Positions 44,336 to 53,412 of a DNA stretch of 64,000 nt are shown piece after piece. The DNA is from Halobaculum halobium (GTDB taxonomy: Archaea; Halobacteriota; Halobacteria; Halobacteriales; Haloferacaceae): the NCBI RefSeq assembly GCF_030127145.1, contig NZ_CP126158.1:1798001-1862000 (forward strand), read 5' to 3'. The translations under genes and the position numbers were made by a program. The notes below the pieces were generated by a model. It was not told the DNA's origin. It saw only the letters and a program-made list of their open reading frames with translations, and ran no database searches. Each line of letters opens with the position of its first letter. Within the stretch, counting starts at the first letter, position 1.

Positions 44336-46531
44336 TTACGGCTCCGGCGGCGGCCCGTCGTACGCCCCGTGGTCGGTGTAGAAGTTCAGCATCGCGAACT
44401 TCAGTTTCTCCGGCAGGATGTCGATCAGCTCCTCGCGCTCCTCGGACGGGAACGCCTCGCGGACGGAGTACTTTCCCATGTCCGCCGAGGTGTAGCGCTT
44501 GTCCAACAGCGCGCGCACGCCGAAGTCGTCGGGCGCGCGGATCACCCGGCCGAGCGCCTGCCGTGTCTTCCTGATGGTGGGGATCTCGACGGCGTACTCC
44601 CACCCGGCGTCCCGAGAGCGCTCGGCGAACGCGCGGTCGTAGGCGTCCTGTACCGCCTCCATGCGCTCGGAGAGGTGCGGGTACGGCACCCCGACCACCG
44701 CGACGGTCCGGGCGTCGTCGCCGTCGAAGCTCACGCCCTCCGCGAGCGTGCCCCACAGCGAGGTGAACAGCGCCGCATTCTCGCTGGCAACGAGCCGTCG
44801 CCGCAGCTGCTCAGTGTCCGGCTCCGAGGCGTCGAGCAGCAGCTCCGCGAGGTTCGGGTCGCCCGAGAGGAGTTCGTGGTAGCGCTCGGCCTCGGCGTAC
44901 GACGGGAAAAACAGGAGGCTGTTGCCGGGCGTGAACCGCACCACCTCCGACAGCGTCGCCGCGATGGTTTCCTGCGTCGCCGGGTCGTCGCGCTCGGCGG
45001 CGAACAGCGCGGGCGTCGCCACCGAGAAGGTCCGGCGGTTCTCCTCGGGGTACGCCATCCCGTACGCGAGCGTGGCGGGATCAGAGAGGCCGAGCACGTC
45101 CTCGGTCACGTCGAACGGCCGCAGCGTCGCGGACATGAGGACGCTCGCGTACACCTCCTCGAACAGATCCGCGGTCACCTCCCGCGGGATGCAGGTGTAC
45201 AGTTCCGCGCGGCCGTACACCTCGTCGGTGCCGGCGTCGCGCCGGACGGAGACGACCGGGTGCTGGCCCAACTCCCCGCCGCCGTCCATCCACGCCGAGA
45301 CGAACCCGGCCGCCTGAAGCGTCTGGCACTCTCGCCGGGTGGTGGTCTCGCCGTCGCGGTACGCCTCCTCGTACTCCTCGTCGAGGCGCTTGCCGAGCTG
45401 GAGCGCCAGGTCGCACTCCGCGCGGATGCCCCGACCCTCGTACCGATCGAGAAAGGCGAGCGTCAGGTCGTCGCGGCGGTCGTCGTTCGCGATCGAGAGG
45501 TCCTCCCAGTTTTCGTCGACCTGCTCGCGCGCGCCGAACCCCAACTGCTCGTCGTAGGTCGCACGCAGCGCCTCGGCGAACGCCCGGAGGACGTTCTCGG
45601 CGGGCTCGGCGCGGGAGTCGTCCGTCTCTTCCAGCTCGTTGAGCGCCGACTCCAGCGTGTTCTCGGTGAGCGTCTTCGAAGCGTGGTCGCGGGCGGCGTC
45701 CTCGACGTTGTGCGCCTCGTCGAACACCGTGATTACGTCCTGCGGGTCGCGGTCGAGCCACCGGAAGAACTGCTCTCTGATCTGCGGGTCGAGCAGGTGG
45801 TGGTAGTTGCACACCACCAACTCCACGTCCTCCATTCCCTCCTTCAGCAGTTCGTAGCCGCAAAAGCCCCGGTCCCCCGCGTACTCGTACACCTCGTCGG
45901 GGGTGCGCACGTCGGCGAACAGCCACGAGAAGAACTCGCCGGTGTCGACGGTGAGGTTCTGCAGGTAGTGGTCGCAGGTGTTCGCCGCCTCGTCGTCGAT
46001 CTCCTCGTCGAGCCGCTCCAACTCCTCTTGCACGGCCTGTCTGGCCTCGGCGGCGCTTCCCACGTCGCTGCCGGTACTTCCCCCGGCCCCGTCGTCGCGC
46101 ATCTCGTCGGTGAGGTCGTCCAGCCGCTGCTCTAACTGCTCCTTGTCGGACTGGTCCTCCACGAGCGAGCGGGTCGTGTCACGGAGCGTCTGACACTCTT
46201 GGTACTCGACGTCGATGTGACACATTGACGACTTCCCTTTGAACACCGTCGCGCGGATCGGCTCCGTCTCGTTGATCGCGCGGGCGTCCTCGACGAACTG
46301 TCGCATCTGCTGGTGGACGTTCGTCGTGATGACCACGGTGCGGTCGTGCTCGCGGGCGTGCTCCAGCGCCGGCACGAGCGCCGAGAGCGTCTTGCCGGTC
46401 CCGGGCGCGCCCTCGAACAGGACGTCCTGTCCGCGCTCGAGCGAGTTGGCCACCCGGTCCATCGCCTCCTCCTGGTTCGGGTACGGCTCGTCGTATGGGA
46501 AAAAGCGCAGGTGGCCGTCCGTCGTCGACAC
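44336..46531 (-). CDS. XPD/DinG-family superfamily 2 DNA helicase
   Basis: The 731-aa protein has Walker A FEGAPGTGKTLSALVPALEH (Lys about 48), Walker B VFDEAHNVEDAARD (about 270), and C-terminal motifs FFPSYAEAERYHELL, TSLWGTLAEGVSFDGDDART and QALGRVIRAPDDFGVRALLD, the order seen in XPD/Rad3 helicases. Cysteines in SSMCHIDVEYQECQ, TCDHYLQNL and RGFCGYELL lie where XPD proteins hold an Fe-S cluster (about 104-245). Role: 5'-3' helicase for repair or chromosome maintenance. Terminates just next to the duplicated argF tail, with which it converges. Confidence 0.9.
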   Translation of the reverse strand: MSTTDGHLRFFPYDEPYPNQEEAMDRVANSLERGQDVLFEGAPGTGKTLSALVPALEHAREHDRTVVITTNVHQQMRQFVEDARAINETEPIRATVFKGKSSMCHIDVEYQECQTLRDTTRSLVEDQSDKEQLEQRLDDLTDEMRDDGAGGSTGSDVGSAAEARQAVQEELERLDEEIDDEAANTCDHYLQNLTVDTGEFFSWLFADVRTPDEVYEYAGDRGFCGYELLKEGMEDVELVVCNYHHLLDPQIREQFFRWLDRDPQDVITVFDEAHNVEDAARDHASKTLTENTLESALNELEETDDSRAEPAENVLRAFAEALRATYDEQLGFGAREQVDENWEDLSIANDDRRDDLTLAFLDRYEGRGIRAECDLALQLGKRLDEEYEEAYRDGETTTRRECQTLQAAGFVSAWMDGGGELGQHPVVSVRRDAGTDEVYGRAELYTCIPREVTADLFEEVYASVLMSATLRPFDVTEDVLGLSDPATLAYGMAYPEENRRTFSVATPALFAAERDDPATQETIAATLSEVVRFTPGNSLLFFPSYAEAERYHELLSGDPNLAELLLDASEPDTEQLRRRLVASENAALFTSLWGTLAEGVSFDGDDARTVAVVGVPYPHLSERMEAVQDAYDRAFAERSRDAGWEYAVEIPTIRKTRQALGRVIRAPDDFGVRALLDKRYTSADMGKYSVREAFPSEEREELIDILPEKLKFAMLNFYTDHGAYDGPPPEP

Positions 46532-46697
46532 ACCCGCACTACCGTCTCATCGGCTTTGAACCTACGGGTGAGGCGGCACGGGCGCGCGCGGCGCTCGCGG
46601 CCGGGGCCTCGACACCGACCACCGAGCCCCGGCGAGCGGACGGGGGCCGTACTGTGCACGTACGGTTATGTCCTGAGCGCGCGAACATCCTCTCGTT

Positions 46698-47171
46698 ATG
46701 GCGACACGAACACCCACAGTCACGACGGCGACCGACGAGATCGACACGGTGAACGGCGGCTGGCGCGGCGGCGTCGCGGCGGGCGCGCTCGCGGGCGTCG
46801 CGATGGGCGTGGTGTTCTCGCTGTTCGCGCCGGCGGCCCTCGAGGTTGCGATCCCTTCGCTGTACGGCCTCTCTGGCGGTCTCGCAGGCTGGATCGTCCA
46901 CGTGAGCCACGCCGCGGTCCTCGGCGTGGCGTTCGTCGCGATCGCGAACGCGCTCGGGGCGACCGATCCGACCCGCTCGGCGCTGCTGGGCGCCGGGTAC
47001 GGCGTCGCGCTCTGGGTGGTCCTCGCGGCGGTGGTGATGCCGGCGTGGCTCGGGGCGGTCGGTTCGCCCGCGACCCCGCCGCTCCCGAACCTCGACACGC
47101 TCAGCCTCGCGGCCCACGTCCTGTACGGCGCGGTGCTCGGCGCGGCGCTCCCGTCGCTGCGCGGGCTGTGA
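46698..47171 (+). CDS. Small integral membrane protein, 157 aa
   Basis: After a Thr-rich hydrophilic start the protein has four hydrophobic segments: GVAAGALAGVAMGVVFSLFA, LAGWIVHVSHAAVLGVAFVA, SALLGAGYGVALWVVLAAVV and LAAHVLYGAVLGAALPSL. The HVSHAAVLG and HVLYGAVLG repeats suggest an internally duplicated two-helix unit with a conserved His in each half. This is a common but uncharacterised haloarchaeal membrane-protein type. A TATA-like GGTTATGTC lies about 30 nt upstream. Divergent from the XPD-like helicase; no functional link is evident. Confidence 0.7.
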   Translation: MATRTPTVTTATDEIDTVNGGWRGGVAAGALAGVAMGVVFSLFAPAALEVAIPSLYGLSGGLAGWIVHVSHAAVLGVAFVAIANALGATDPTRSALLGAGYGVALWVVLAAVVMPAWLGAVGSPATPPLPNLDTLSLAAHVLYGAVLGAALPSLRGL

Positions 47172-47225
47172 TCTGCTCGCGACGCCGCCGCTGACTTTTT
47201 CGCTCGCGACGACTACCTTCCGGAC

Positions 47226-47984
47226 ATGAGCGAACACGCGTCCGACGATACGGTCGACGGCGACGACTCAGGCTTCGACAAGGAGGCCGAACGGGAGAAG
47301 CTCCGCGAGAAGTTCGCCCGCGACGACCAGAAGCGCCAGTCAACGCGGCGGATGAGCGAACTCCTCCTCAAGGGGGCGACGATGACTAACGACCACTGTG
47401 ACGCCTGTGGCTCGCCCATCTTCCGGCAGAACGGCCAGGAGTTCTGCCCCGAGTGCGACGTGGAGGGGTCGAACGACGCGGTCGCGGGCGATGCTCAGAC
47501 GACCTCGGCCGCGACCGCGGATGCGGGCAGCCCGGGCGCGGGTGCGGACGGTTCGACCGACGCGCGCGCAGTTCGGGACCCGTCGGCTCAAGGGCACGGG
47601 CCGTCGGAAACGGAGGACACGAACGCACGCGCTCGCGACCGCGGTGCCGAAACGGACACCGACGCGAGCGCGCGGGCTGACCGGGCCGCCGACCCAACGC
47701 CGTCGGCTGACGCGGCCGTCGACGCGACGCCGTCTCGGGACGCCGCTCGGACGCCGTCGGCGGCGACGGCCGACCGATCCCCCGGCGGTCCGTCGCGGAC
47801 GGGCGACTCGCAGCCGGCGGGCGGGGCTGCCGGCGACGACGTCGCAGCGGCTCGCGACGCGCTCGCAAGCGCGCTCCGGCGTAACGCGGAGGCGGCGGCG
47901 GAGTCGTCGGACCCGCGCGTCGCCGCCGATCACCTCGCGGCCGCCCGCGAGGCGGCCGAGGCGCTGGCGGCGCTGCGTCGCTGA
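47226..47984 (+). CDS. ZNRD2/p27-like zinc-ribbon protein with long linker
   Basis: The N-terminal 80 residues match the Sjogren-autoantigen p27 (ZNRD2) family: REKLREKFARDDQKRQSTRR, MSELLLKGATMTNDHCDACG and FRQNGQEFCPECD, with the two CxxC knuckles of a zinc ribbon (about 58-79). About 120 residues of Ala/Asp/Thr/Arg-rich disordered linker follow, ending in a C-terminal amphipathic helix (AADHLAAAREAAEALAALRR). The family's role in archaea is unknown. GC3 stays high through the linker, so it is coding. Confidence 0.8.
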   Translation: MSEHASDDTVDGDDSGFDKEAEREKLREKFARDDQKRQSTRRMSELLLKGATMTNDHCDACGSPIFRQNGQEFCPECDVEGSNDAVAGDAQTTSAATADAGSPGAGADGSTDARAVRDPSAQGHGPSETEDTNARARDRGAETDTDASARADRAADPTPSADAAVDATPSRDAARTPSAATADRSPGGPSRTGDSQPAGGAAGDDVAAARDALASALRRNAEAAAESSDPRVAADHLAAAREAAEALAALRR

Positions 47985-48028
47985 CGCGGCACGTACTCCC
48001 CGCCGGGTAGACGTCCGAGTCCAGCCGG

Positions 48029-50533
48029 CTACTCCGGGTAGTCGCTGCCGACGACCTCGCGGATCCTGTCGGCGGTCACCTGTCCGACCCCGGACACCTC
48101 CAGTAGGTCATCCTCGCGGGCGGTCATCACGCCTTCGACGGTGTCGAAGTGCTCCAGCAGCGCCCGAGCGGTGACGGGGCCGATGTCGGCGATCGACGAG
48201 ACGACGTACTCCTGTTGCTCCGCGAGCGTCTTGGCGCCCTTCTCGCCGTGGGCGGACACCTCCCGGTCGTTCGTCTCCTGCTCCCGGCGGGCGATCACCT
48301 CCAGCAGGTCGGCGGTATCGGCCTCGTCCTCAGTCCGGAGGACGCTCGCGTCGAAGTCGATCGCCAGCGACGACAGCGCGCCCCGGACCGCGTTCGGATG
48401 GACGTTGCGCTCGCCGTACAGGTCCTCGCCCTCGATGATCACGACGGGTCGGGCGTACGCGCGGGCGGTGTCTTTCACCTGCTCGAACATCGAGCGGTCG
48501 CCGCCGACGAGCGTGTCGAGGAAGTCCGCGACGGACTTGCGCTCGACGGCGACGCGATCGGAGAGCACGTAGTCGCCGACCTCCAGCGTCTCCAGTCGAG
48601 TTGTGACCCCCTCGCGGGTGGAGAGGTCGCGCGCGATGGTCGATTCGAGCTCGCGCTGGTCGATGACGATCTCCGTGCCGTTGTCGTCGGTGCCGGCGGT
48701 CGCGACGACGCTGTCCTCCGGCTCGGCGTCGGCGCCGTCGCTGTCGTCGGCCCCGTCGCCCGCCGCCTCGTCGGCGCCATCGTCCGCGCCGCCGTCGGCC
48801 GTCTCACTGTCGTCGCCGTCGGCCGCCTCGGAATCGAAGTCGGTCAGCCCGGGCTGTGCTCCGTCGCTGGTCGACGCCGCCGCCGGATCAGATTCGGGCG
48901 CGGCCGAGGCGCCGGCGTCGGCCTCGTCGCTCGCGTCGGCCTCGAACTCCTCGAGCCCGGCCTGTCCGTCGTCGAGCTCGTCGGTCAGCTCGTCGGCGAC
49001 GCCTTTCAGCTCGCGCAGTTCGTTCTCCATCTCCTTCTCGCGCCGACGCGAGATCCAGAAGAACGCCTCGTCGCGCGTGTCGTTAGCCAGGAGGACGACC
49101 ACCGAGCCCTCCGCCTGGCGGCCGGTCCGCCCCTTCCGCTGGATCGAGCGGATCGCGGTGGGGACCGGCTCGAAGAACAGGACGAGGTCGACCTCCGGCA
49201 CGTCGAGGCCCTCCTCGGCGACGCTGGTGGAGACGAGCACCTCGAACTCGCCGGCGCGGAAGGCGTCTAAGGTCTCCTGTTGCTGTTTCTGCGTCATCCC
49301 GTCGGAGCCCTCCTTGTCGCCCTGCCCGACGAACCGCCGGGTGTCGAACGAGGCCGAGAGGAACTCCGTGAGCGCCTCTGCGGTGTCTCTGGACTCGGTG
49401 AACACGATGACGCGCTCGCCGCCGCCGATGCCGAGCGTCTGCGCGAGCAGCACTCTCGTCCGGCGGAACTTCGGGTGGAGGTCGTCGAAGCTCTCGGCCC
49501 TCCGCATCGCCTCCCGCACCTTGGGCTCGGAGACCATCCGCTGGCTCGCCTTCGAGGCGCCCGACGAGCGCGCGGCGTTGCGCTGGCGCTCGAAGTACCG
49601 ACGCAACGCCTCGACGCTCTGAGTCTCCACCAGCTCGACGGCGCGCCGGAGCTTCATCACCTCCGCGTGGACGGACATGCCGGTGTACGCGTCGGAGTCG
49701 CCGCCGTCCATCATGCGCTGGAGCTCCCCGCGCATCCGGTTGAGGTCCTTCTGGGAGACGTCCGGTTGGGTGGTGTTCGTGACGCCCAACTGCTTCAGAC
49801 TCTCCAGCCTGTCCGTGATCACCTCGTTGAGCGCGTCGCGAATCTCGACGATCGGCTCCGGCAGGTCGATCCGCTCCCACTGCACGTCGGTGTCGTGGGT
49901 GTACTCCGACACGTCGGCGTCGTCCTCGGTCATCACCTCCACCTGGTCGATGCCGAGGTTCTCACAGACGGTCGTGATCTCTTCGCGGTCGCCACCGGGC
50001 GAGGCGGACATCCCGGTGACGAGCGGCTCCGCGGCGTCGGCGTGGTACCGTTCGGCGATGTACACGTACGCGTAGTCGCCGCTCGCGCGGTGGCACTCGT
50101 CGAACGTCAGGTGGGTCACGTCCGCCAGCGAGATGCGGTTGCCGACGAGGTCGTTCTCGACGACCTGCGGGGTCGCGATGACGATACTGGCGTCCTCCCA
50201 CAGCGCCGCGCGGTCGTCAGGGCGCACCTCGCCGGTGAACACGACGATCTCCTCGTCGGCGACGTCGAGCGCCTCGCGGTAGAAGTCGGCGTGCTGCTGG
50301 ACGAGCGGCTTCGTCGGCGCGAGAAACAGGGCCTTCCCCCCGGTTTCGTACAGCCGGTGGGCAGTCACCAACAGCGATACGGTCGTCTTTCCGAGGCCGG
50401 TCGGCAGACACACGAGCGTGTGCCCCTCCCGGGCGGTCGCCGCCAGTTCCCTCTGATAGCGCCGGTTCTCGATGAACTCCGGCACCAGTAGCGGGTGCTC
50501 GACGTACTCGCCCTCCGCGGCGGCCTCGGCCAT
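48029..50533 (-). CDS. hef: Hef-type helicase/nuclease (FANCM/XPF family)
   Basis: The 834-aa protein joins an N-terminal SF2 helicase (RRYQRELAATAREGHTLVCL, Walker A PTGLGKTTVSLL, box LTFDECHRASGDYAYVY with DECH instead of DEAH, and SVAEEGLDVPEVDLVLFFEP, QRKGRTGRQ) to a C-terminal XPF nuclease (IVIDQRELESTIARDLS, catalytic VERKSVADFLDTL near residue 665) and tandem HhH (IADIGPVTARALLEHF, VSGVGQVTADRIREV). An acidic disordered linker of about 110 residues separates them. Hef works on stalled replication forks. It starts at ATG 50533. Confidence 0.95.
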   Translation of the reverse strand: MAEAAAEGEYVEHPLLVPEFIENRRYQRELAATAREGHTLVCLPTGLGKTTVSLLVTAHRLYETGGKALFLAPTKPLVQQHADFYREALDVADEEIVVFTGEVRPDDRAALWEDASIVIATPQVVENDLVGNRISLADVTHLTFDECHRASGDYAYVYIAERYHADAAEPLVTGMSASPGGDREEITTVCENLGIDQVEVMTEDDADVSEYTHDTDVQWERIDLPEPIVEIRDALNEVITDRLESLKQLGVTNTTQPDVSQKDLNRMRGELQRMMDGGDSDAYTGMSVHAEVMKLRRAVELVETQSVEALRRYFERQRNAARSSGASKASQRMVSEPKVREAMRRAESFDDLHPKFRRTRVLLAQTLGIGGGERVIVFTESRDTAEALTEFLSASFDTRRFVGQGDKEGSDGMTQKQQQETLDAFRAGEFEVLVSTSVAEEGLDVPEVDLVLFFEPVPTAIRSIQRKGRTGRQAEGSVVVLLANDTRDEAFFWISRRREKEMENELRELKGVADELTDELDDGQAGLEEFEADASDEADAGASAAPESDPAAASTSDGAQPGLTDFDSEAADGDDSETADGGADDGADEAAGDGADDSDGADAEPEDSVVATAGTDDNGTEIVIDQRELESTIARDLSTREGVTTRLETLEVGDYVLSDRVAVERKSVADFLDTLVGGDRSMFEQVKDTARAYARPVVIIEGEDLYGERNVHPNAVRGALSSLAIDFDASVLRTEDEADTADLLEVIARREQETNDREVSAHGEKGAKTLAEQQEYVVSSIADIGPVTARALLEHFDTVEGVMTAREDDLLEVSGVGQVTADRIREVVGSDYPE

Positions 50534-50619
50534 CGCTCACACTTGCGCGGCACGCGTGGTAAACCTTCGCGAAGCGTGGCGAACGTGAAATCTGACGCGT
50601 CCGGACTCGACCGGTCGAT

Positions 50620-50736
50620 TCAGCGCTCCTCGCGCGGCCGGAACTCGAACCGGCGTTCGTCACACGCCGTTTCGGGCACGGACTCCTCGAGGAGCGCGGC
50701 CCACTCCGTGATGTGACAGCGGTCAGGTGCTGGCAT
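50620..50736 (-). CDS. 38-aa small protein, unknown function
   Basis: ATG 50736 to TGA 50620-50622 encodes MPAPDRCHITEWAALLEESV and then PETACDERRFEFRPREER. Codon third positions are nearly all G/C, and CGATTATCACGG on the minus strand places a TATA element about 28 nt upstream, so a leaderless mRNA is likely. Two cysteines and a charged, mixed-sign tail are the only features. It lies 86 nt upstream of hef on the same strand. I do not recognise it. Confidence 0.55.
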   Translation of the reverse strand: MPAPDRCHITEWAALLEESVPETACDERRFEFRPREER

Positions 50737-50869
50737 CGGTCGAGCCAACACGAGGGTCCGTGATAATCGTTTCTCGCGTTCCCACTCGCTCGGGCGCGGG
50801 TGGCCGCTTCATACCGCGCGTCGGCGACGGGGGGTCGCACGCCGCGTCGCGATCGGACGAGCGCCGCGA

Positions 50870-51693
50870 TCAGTCGGCGATCGGCGGCTGATCGGACTCG
50901 CTCGCGACCTCGTCGCGCGCGTCGTCACCGTCGCCGACCCGCCCGAGACGGACGACCACGTGGGCGACCACGTGGAACCGGCGTAGCGCCCACTCGAACA
51001 GCACGAGCCCGTTGACGACGAGCGCGCTGGTGACCAGGAAGAACACGGCTTCCTCGACGGGCAGGCCGAGGAGGTGGACGCCGGTCGACGTCTCGGCGGC
51101 GACGGTCCACACGCCGTCGGCGATGGCGATCCGGTCGACGACCCACAGATACAGGGTCGGGACGCCGACGGCAACGGCCAGCGGTCGGGAGCGACGCAGG
51201 AGGAACGCTCCGCCGACGCCCCACTGGAGCGCCAGCACGGGACACGCCCACGCGAGGATCGCGCCGAGATAGAGGAACCGCTCGGGGCCGAAGAAGACGA
51301 ACCAGCCGCCGACGCCGGCGAGCGCGAGCCAGGCGAGCGCCCCGAGCGCCCGCGGCGCGAGCGCGGTGTCGCCGTCGACGGGCGAGGGGTCGAAGCCGAC
51401 TCGGTGGAGCCACAGGCCGACCAGCGCCGTCTGGAGCGCGAAAAGAGGTACTCACCGACCGGTGCGACCCACACGCGGGCGAGGACGCGGCCCTCCCCGT
51501 ACGCCCACGCCCCGCGCTCGATGAGGAGGTTGTCCCACGGCGTCGTGTACGCGAACGCGACGGTCCCCATGAGCACGAGCGCGGCACGGGCCGGCCGCCG
51601 ACGCCCCGCCGGCAGCGTCGGCCGACGCCACAGCAACAGCGCGAGGACCGGGAGGACGAACACCGCGTGGACGCCGAGGTAGGTGAGCGTCAC
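50870..51693 (-). pseudogene. crtY: Lycopene beta-cyclase (membrane CrtYcd type), interrupted by a one-base deletion
   Basis: The frame from GTG 51693 (LTYLGVHAVFVLPVLALLLW, then TPWDNLLIERGAWAYG and VWVAPVGEYLF) is the first CrtYc-like half of heterodimer-type lycopene cyclases. At AAAA 51441-51444 (TTTT on the coding strand) one T is missing; the other frame continues FALQTALVGLWLH through GWFVFFGPERFLYLGAILAW to the second half with LYLWVVDRIAIADGVWTVAA and LPVEEAVFFLVTSALVVNGL. The paired PxE(E/Y)xxF motifs (PVGEYLF, PVEEAVFF) are diagnostic. Restored length is 274 aa. It feeds beta-carotene and retinal synthesis. Confidence 0.87.
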
Positions 51694-51917
51694 CGACGAT
51701 CGCCCCCGAGCGGCGATCGGCCGTGTCGCCGACCGCGCGACCGGCCGCGATGCGGGCCGCCTCCACGACGTGCACGCCGGCGTTGCCGAGCCATACTCGC
51801 CGCACGACTCGCCGCGTGATAAGGTCGCGCCCGCGCGAATCACTCCTGAGAGCTGCCGGCGGCGGAGCGACGGGACCGCTCCGTTCGACGCTCCGGACCG
51901 GTCTCGATCGGTCCGCG

Positions 51918-52160
51918 TCAGATCAGCTGTTCGCCGTCGTCGTCGTACAAGCGGATGGCGTCGACCGGGCACGTCCGGGCGGCGAACTTCGCGTCAAGTT
52001 CGTCGCCGTCGGGGACCTCCAGCGAGAACACGTCGTCCTCGATTTCGTCTGCGCCGGCGAGCGTCGCCTTCCCGGCGTCCATGTCCTTCTCGAAGGCGTC
52101 CCACTCGGCCACGCACTGGAACATCCCGACGCAGACGTCGCGGTCGAACTCGATGTGCAT
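51918..52160 (-). CDS. Ferredoxin, [3Fe-4S]-like, 80 aa
   Basis: The protein reads MHIEFDRDVCVGMFQCVAEW at the start and RTCPVDAIRLYDDDGEQLI at the end. Its cluster-binding pattern is Cys10-x5-Cys16 ... Cys64-Pro with no fourth cysteine, as in single-cluster [3Fe-4S] ferredoxins that serve monooxygenases or other small oxidoreductases. The middle is acidic (EIEDDVFSLEVPDGDELD). Start at ATG 52160 is fixed by family length. It is transcribed toward the lycopene cyclase gene (224-nt gap) and is divergent from rpiA. Confidence 0.85.
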   Translation of the reverse strand: MHIEFDRDVCVGMFQCVAEWDAFEKDMDAGKATLAGADEIEDDVFSLEVPDGDELDAKFAARTCPVDAIRLYDDDGEQLI

Positions 52161-52265
52161 ACTCGCGAATGAGTCCGCTTCGTCGTAACGTCTTCGTCCC
52201 GCCGCGGCGGCGTCCGGGCGACGCGACGGGGAAGCGTTTTGCGCTCCCCCGCGGACCCACGCCAC

Positions 52266-52961
52266 ATGAAGAACACTGCGGGGACGGAGGCGGCGAAGCG
52301 GGCGGCCGGGGAGGCGGCCGCCGCCGAGGTAGCCGACGGCGACGTGGTCGGGCTCGGCACGGGGTCGACGGCGGCCCACGCGATCCGCGACCTGGGCGAC
52401 CGCGCCGCCGCCGGGCTCGATATCGAGGGCGTCGCGACCTCCTACCAGTCACGAGCGCTCGCGCGGGAGGTCGGCGTTCCGCTGTTGTCGCTGTCGGACG
52501 TGGCCCGCGTCGATGTCGCCATCGACGGCGCCGACCAGGTCGACCCGGACGCGAACGCGCTCGTGAAGGGCGGCGGCGCCGCCCACGCCCGCGAGAAGGT
52601 GGTCGCGTCGGCGGCCGACCGCTTTCTCGTCGTCGCCGACGAGTCGAAGTTCGCCGACCCGCTCGAGTACCCGGTTCCCGTCGAGGTGCTCCCCGACGCG
52701 CTCGCCCGCGTCGAACGGGCCGTTCGCGACGCCGACGGCGACCCGGAGCTGCGGGCCGCAGAGCGCAAGGACGGCCCCGTGGTCACCGACAACGGGAACC
52801 TCGTCCTCGACTGCGACTTCGGCGCGATCGAGGCCCCGGCGTCGCTCGCGCGGACGCTGTCGGGCGTCGCCGGCGTCGTCGAACACGGGCTGTTCGTCGA
52901 CGTGGCGGAGACGGTGTTCGTCGGCGACGACGACGGCGACGTGACTCGGACGACGCTGTGA
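52266..52961 (+). CDS. rpiA: Ribose-5-phosphate isomerase A
   Basis: The 231-aa enzyme has the phosphate-binding GDVVGLGTGSTAAHAIRDLG (about 28-47), DVAIDGADQVDPDANALVKG and the catalytic region GGGAAHAREKVVASAADRF with its Glu/Lys, followed by TDNGNLVLDCDFG and the closing VEHGLFVDVAETVFVG. It interconverts ribose-5-P and ribulose-5-P for nucleotide synthesis. ATG 52266 gives the canonical KNTAGTEAAKRAAGEAAA start; a TATA-like GTTTTGCG lies about 30 nt upstream. Confidence 0.94.
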   Translation: MKNTAGTEAAKRAAGEAAAAEVADGDVVGLGTGSTAAHAIRDLGDRAAAGLDIEGVATSYQSRALAREVGVPLLSLSDVARVDVAIDGADQVDPDANALVKGGGAAHAREKVVASAADRFLVVADESKFADPLEYPVPVEVLPDALARVERAVRDADGDPELRAAERKDGPVVTDNGNLVLDCDFGAIEAPASLARTLSGVAGVVEHGLFVDVAETVFVGDDDGDVTRTTL

Positions 52962-53091
52962 TCCTTCCCCGCGTCATTTGCATACCGACACGACTCCCAT
53001 CCGGACGTGACTCGCGTCCCACGCCGGCGTGACCCGTTCGACGGTGCCGCAGCTACTCAGTCGCTGAAAGAAGTGGAGGAAGGGAACCTGC

Positions 53092-53259
53092 TTACAGGTC
53101 GCGCGGCTGGACCGTCTTCCGGTCGTTCTCCTCGGCACGCCGAGCGGCGTCCTCGAGCAGCTCCTCGACTTCCCCGTCGAGCGCGTCGTAGAAATCGGAC
53201 GCGACGTTCTTCTCCTCGAGGTACTCCTTGACGGCTGCCTTGACGATGAGGTCTGCCAT
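53092..53259 (-). CDS. Histone-fold DUF1931-type small protein, 55 aa
   Basis: ATG 53259 encodes MADLIVKAAVKEYLEEKNVA, a middle with VEELLEDAARRAEENDRKTV and the end QPRDL at TAA 53092-53094. The helix-strand-helix pattern with the closing KTVQPRDL strand matches archaeal histone-fold proteins of the DUF1931 group. Unlike DNA-packing histones it is acidic. CTTATAAG at 53284-53291 is an excellent TATA box about 29 nt upstream, so expression is probably strong. It may act as a small chromatin or transcription factor; function is inferred only. Confidence 0.8.
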   Translation of the reverse strand: MADLIVKAAVKEYLEEKNVASDFYDALDGEVEELLEDAARRAEENDRKTVQPRDL

Positions 53260-53283
53260 GCAATCTGGTTTTCCAGACGCCTC

Positions 53284-53291
53284 CTTATAAG
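53284..53291 (-). promoter_or_regulatory. TATA box of the DUF1931 gene
   Basis: CTTATAAG, palindromic, 25-32 nt upstream of the ATG at 53259; leaderless arrangement. Confidence 0.6.
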
Positions 53292-53356
53292 ATTTCCCAA
53301 GTCATCCCGCGAGGAGGGGGTCCTCGCGGCCGTTCGCGGGGGTTTCCGGCTGTGAC

Positions 53357-53364
53357 TTTATATA
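53357..53364 (+). promoter_or_regulatory. TATA box of larB with Shine-Dalgarno-like site
   Basis: TTTATATA at 53357-53364 lies about 53 nt before the larB ATG, so the mRNA has a leader of about 25-30 nt. GGAGG at about 53401-53405 is 7-8 nt before the start, one of the few SD-like sites here. Confidence 0.55.
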
Positions 53365-53412
53365 CCTTCGTCGGTCGGTGGGTTCGAGTCGCTCCACGTC
53401 GGAGGGTCGGTC

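Noticed and set aside
51723-52172. Plus-strand frame across the lycopene cyclase/ferredoxin gap
   Set aside because: It is antisense to the ferredoxin and shows no domain; the ferredoxin and cyclase frames on the minus strand account for the coding signal.
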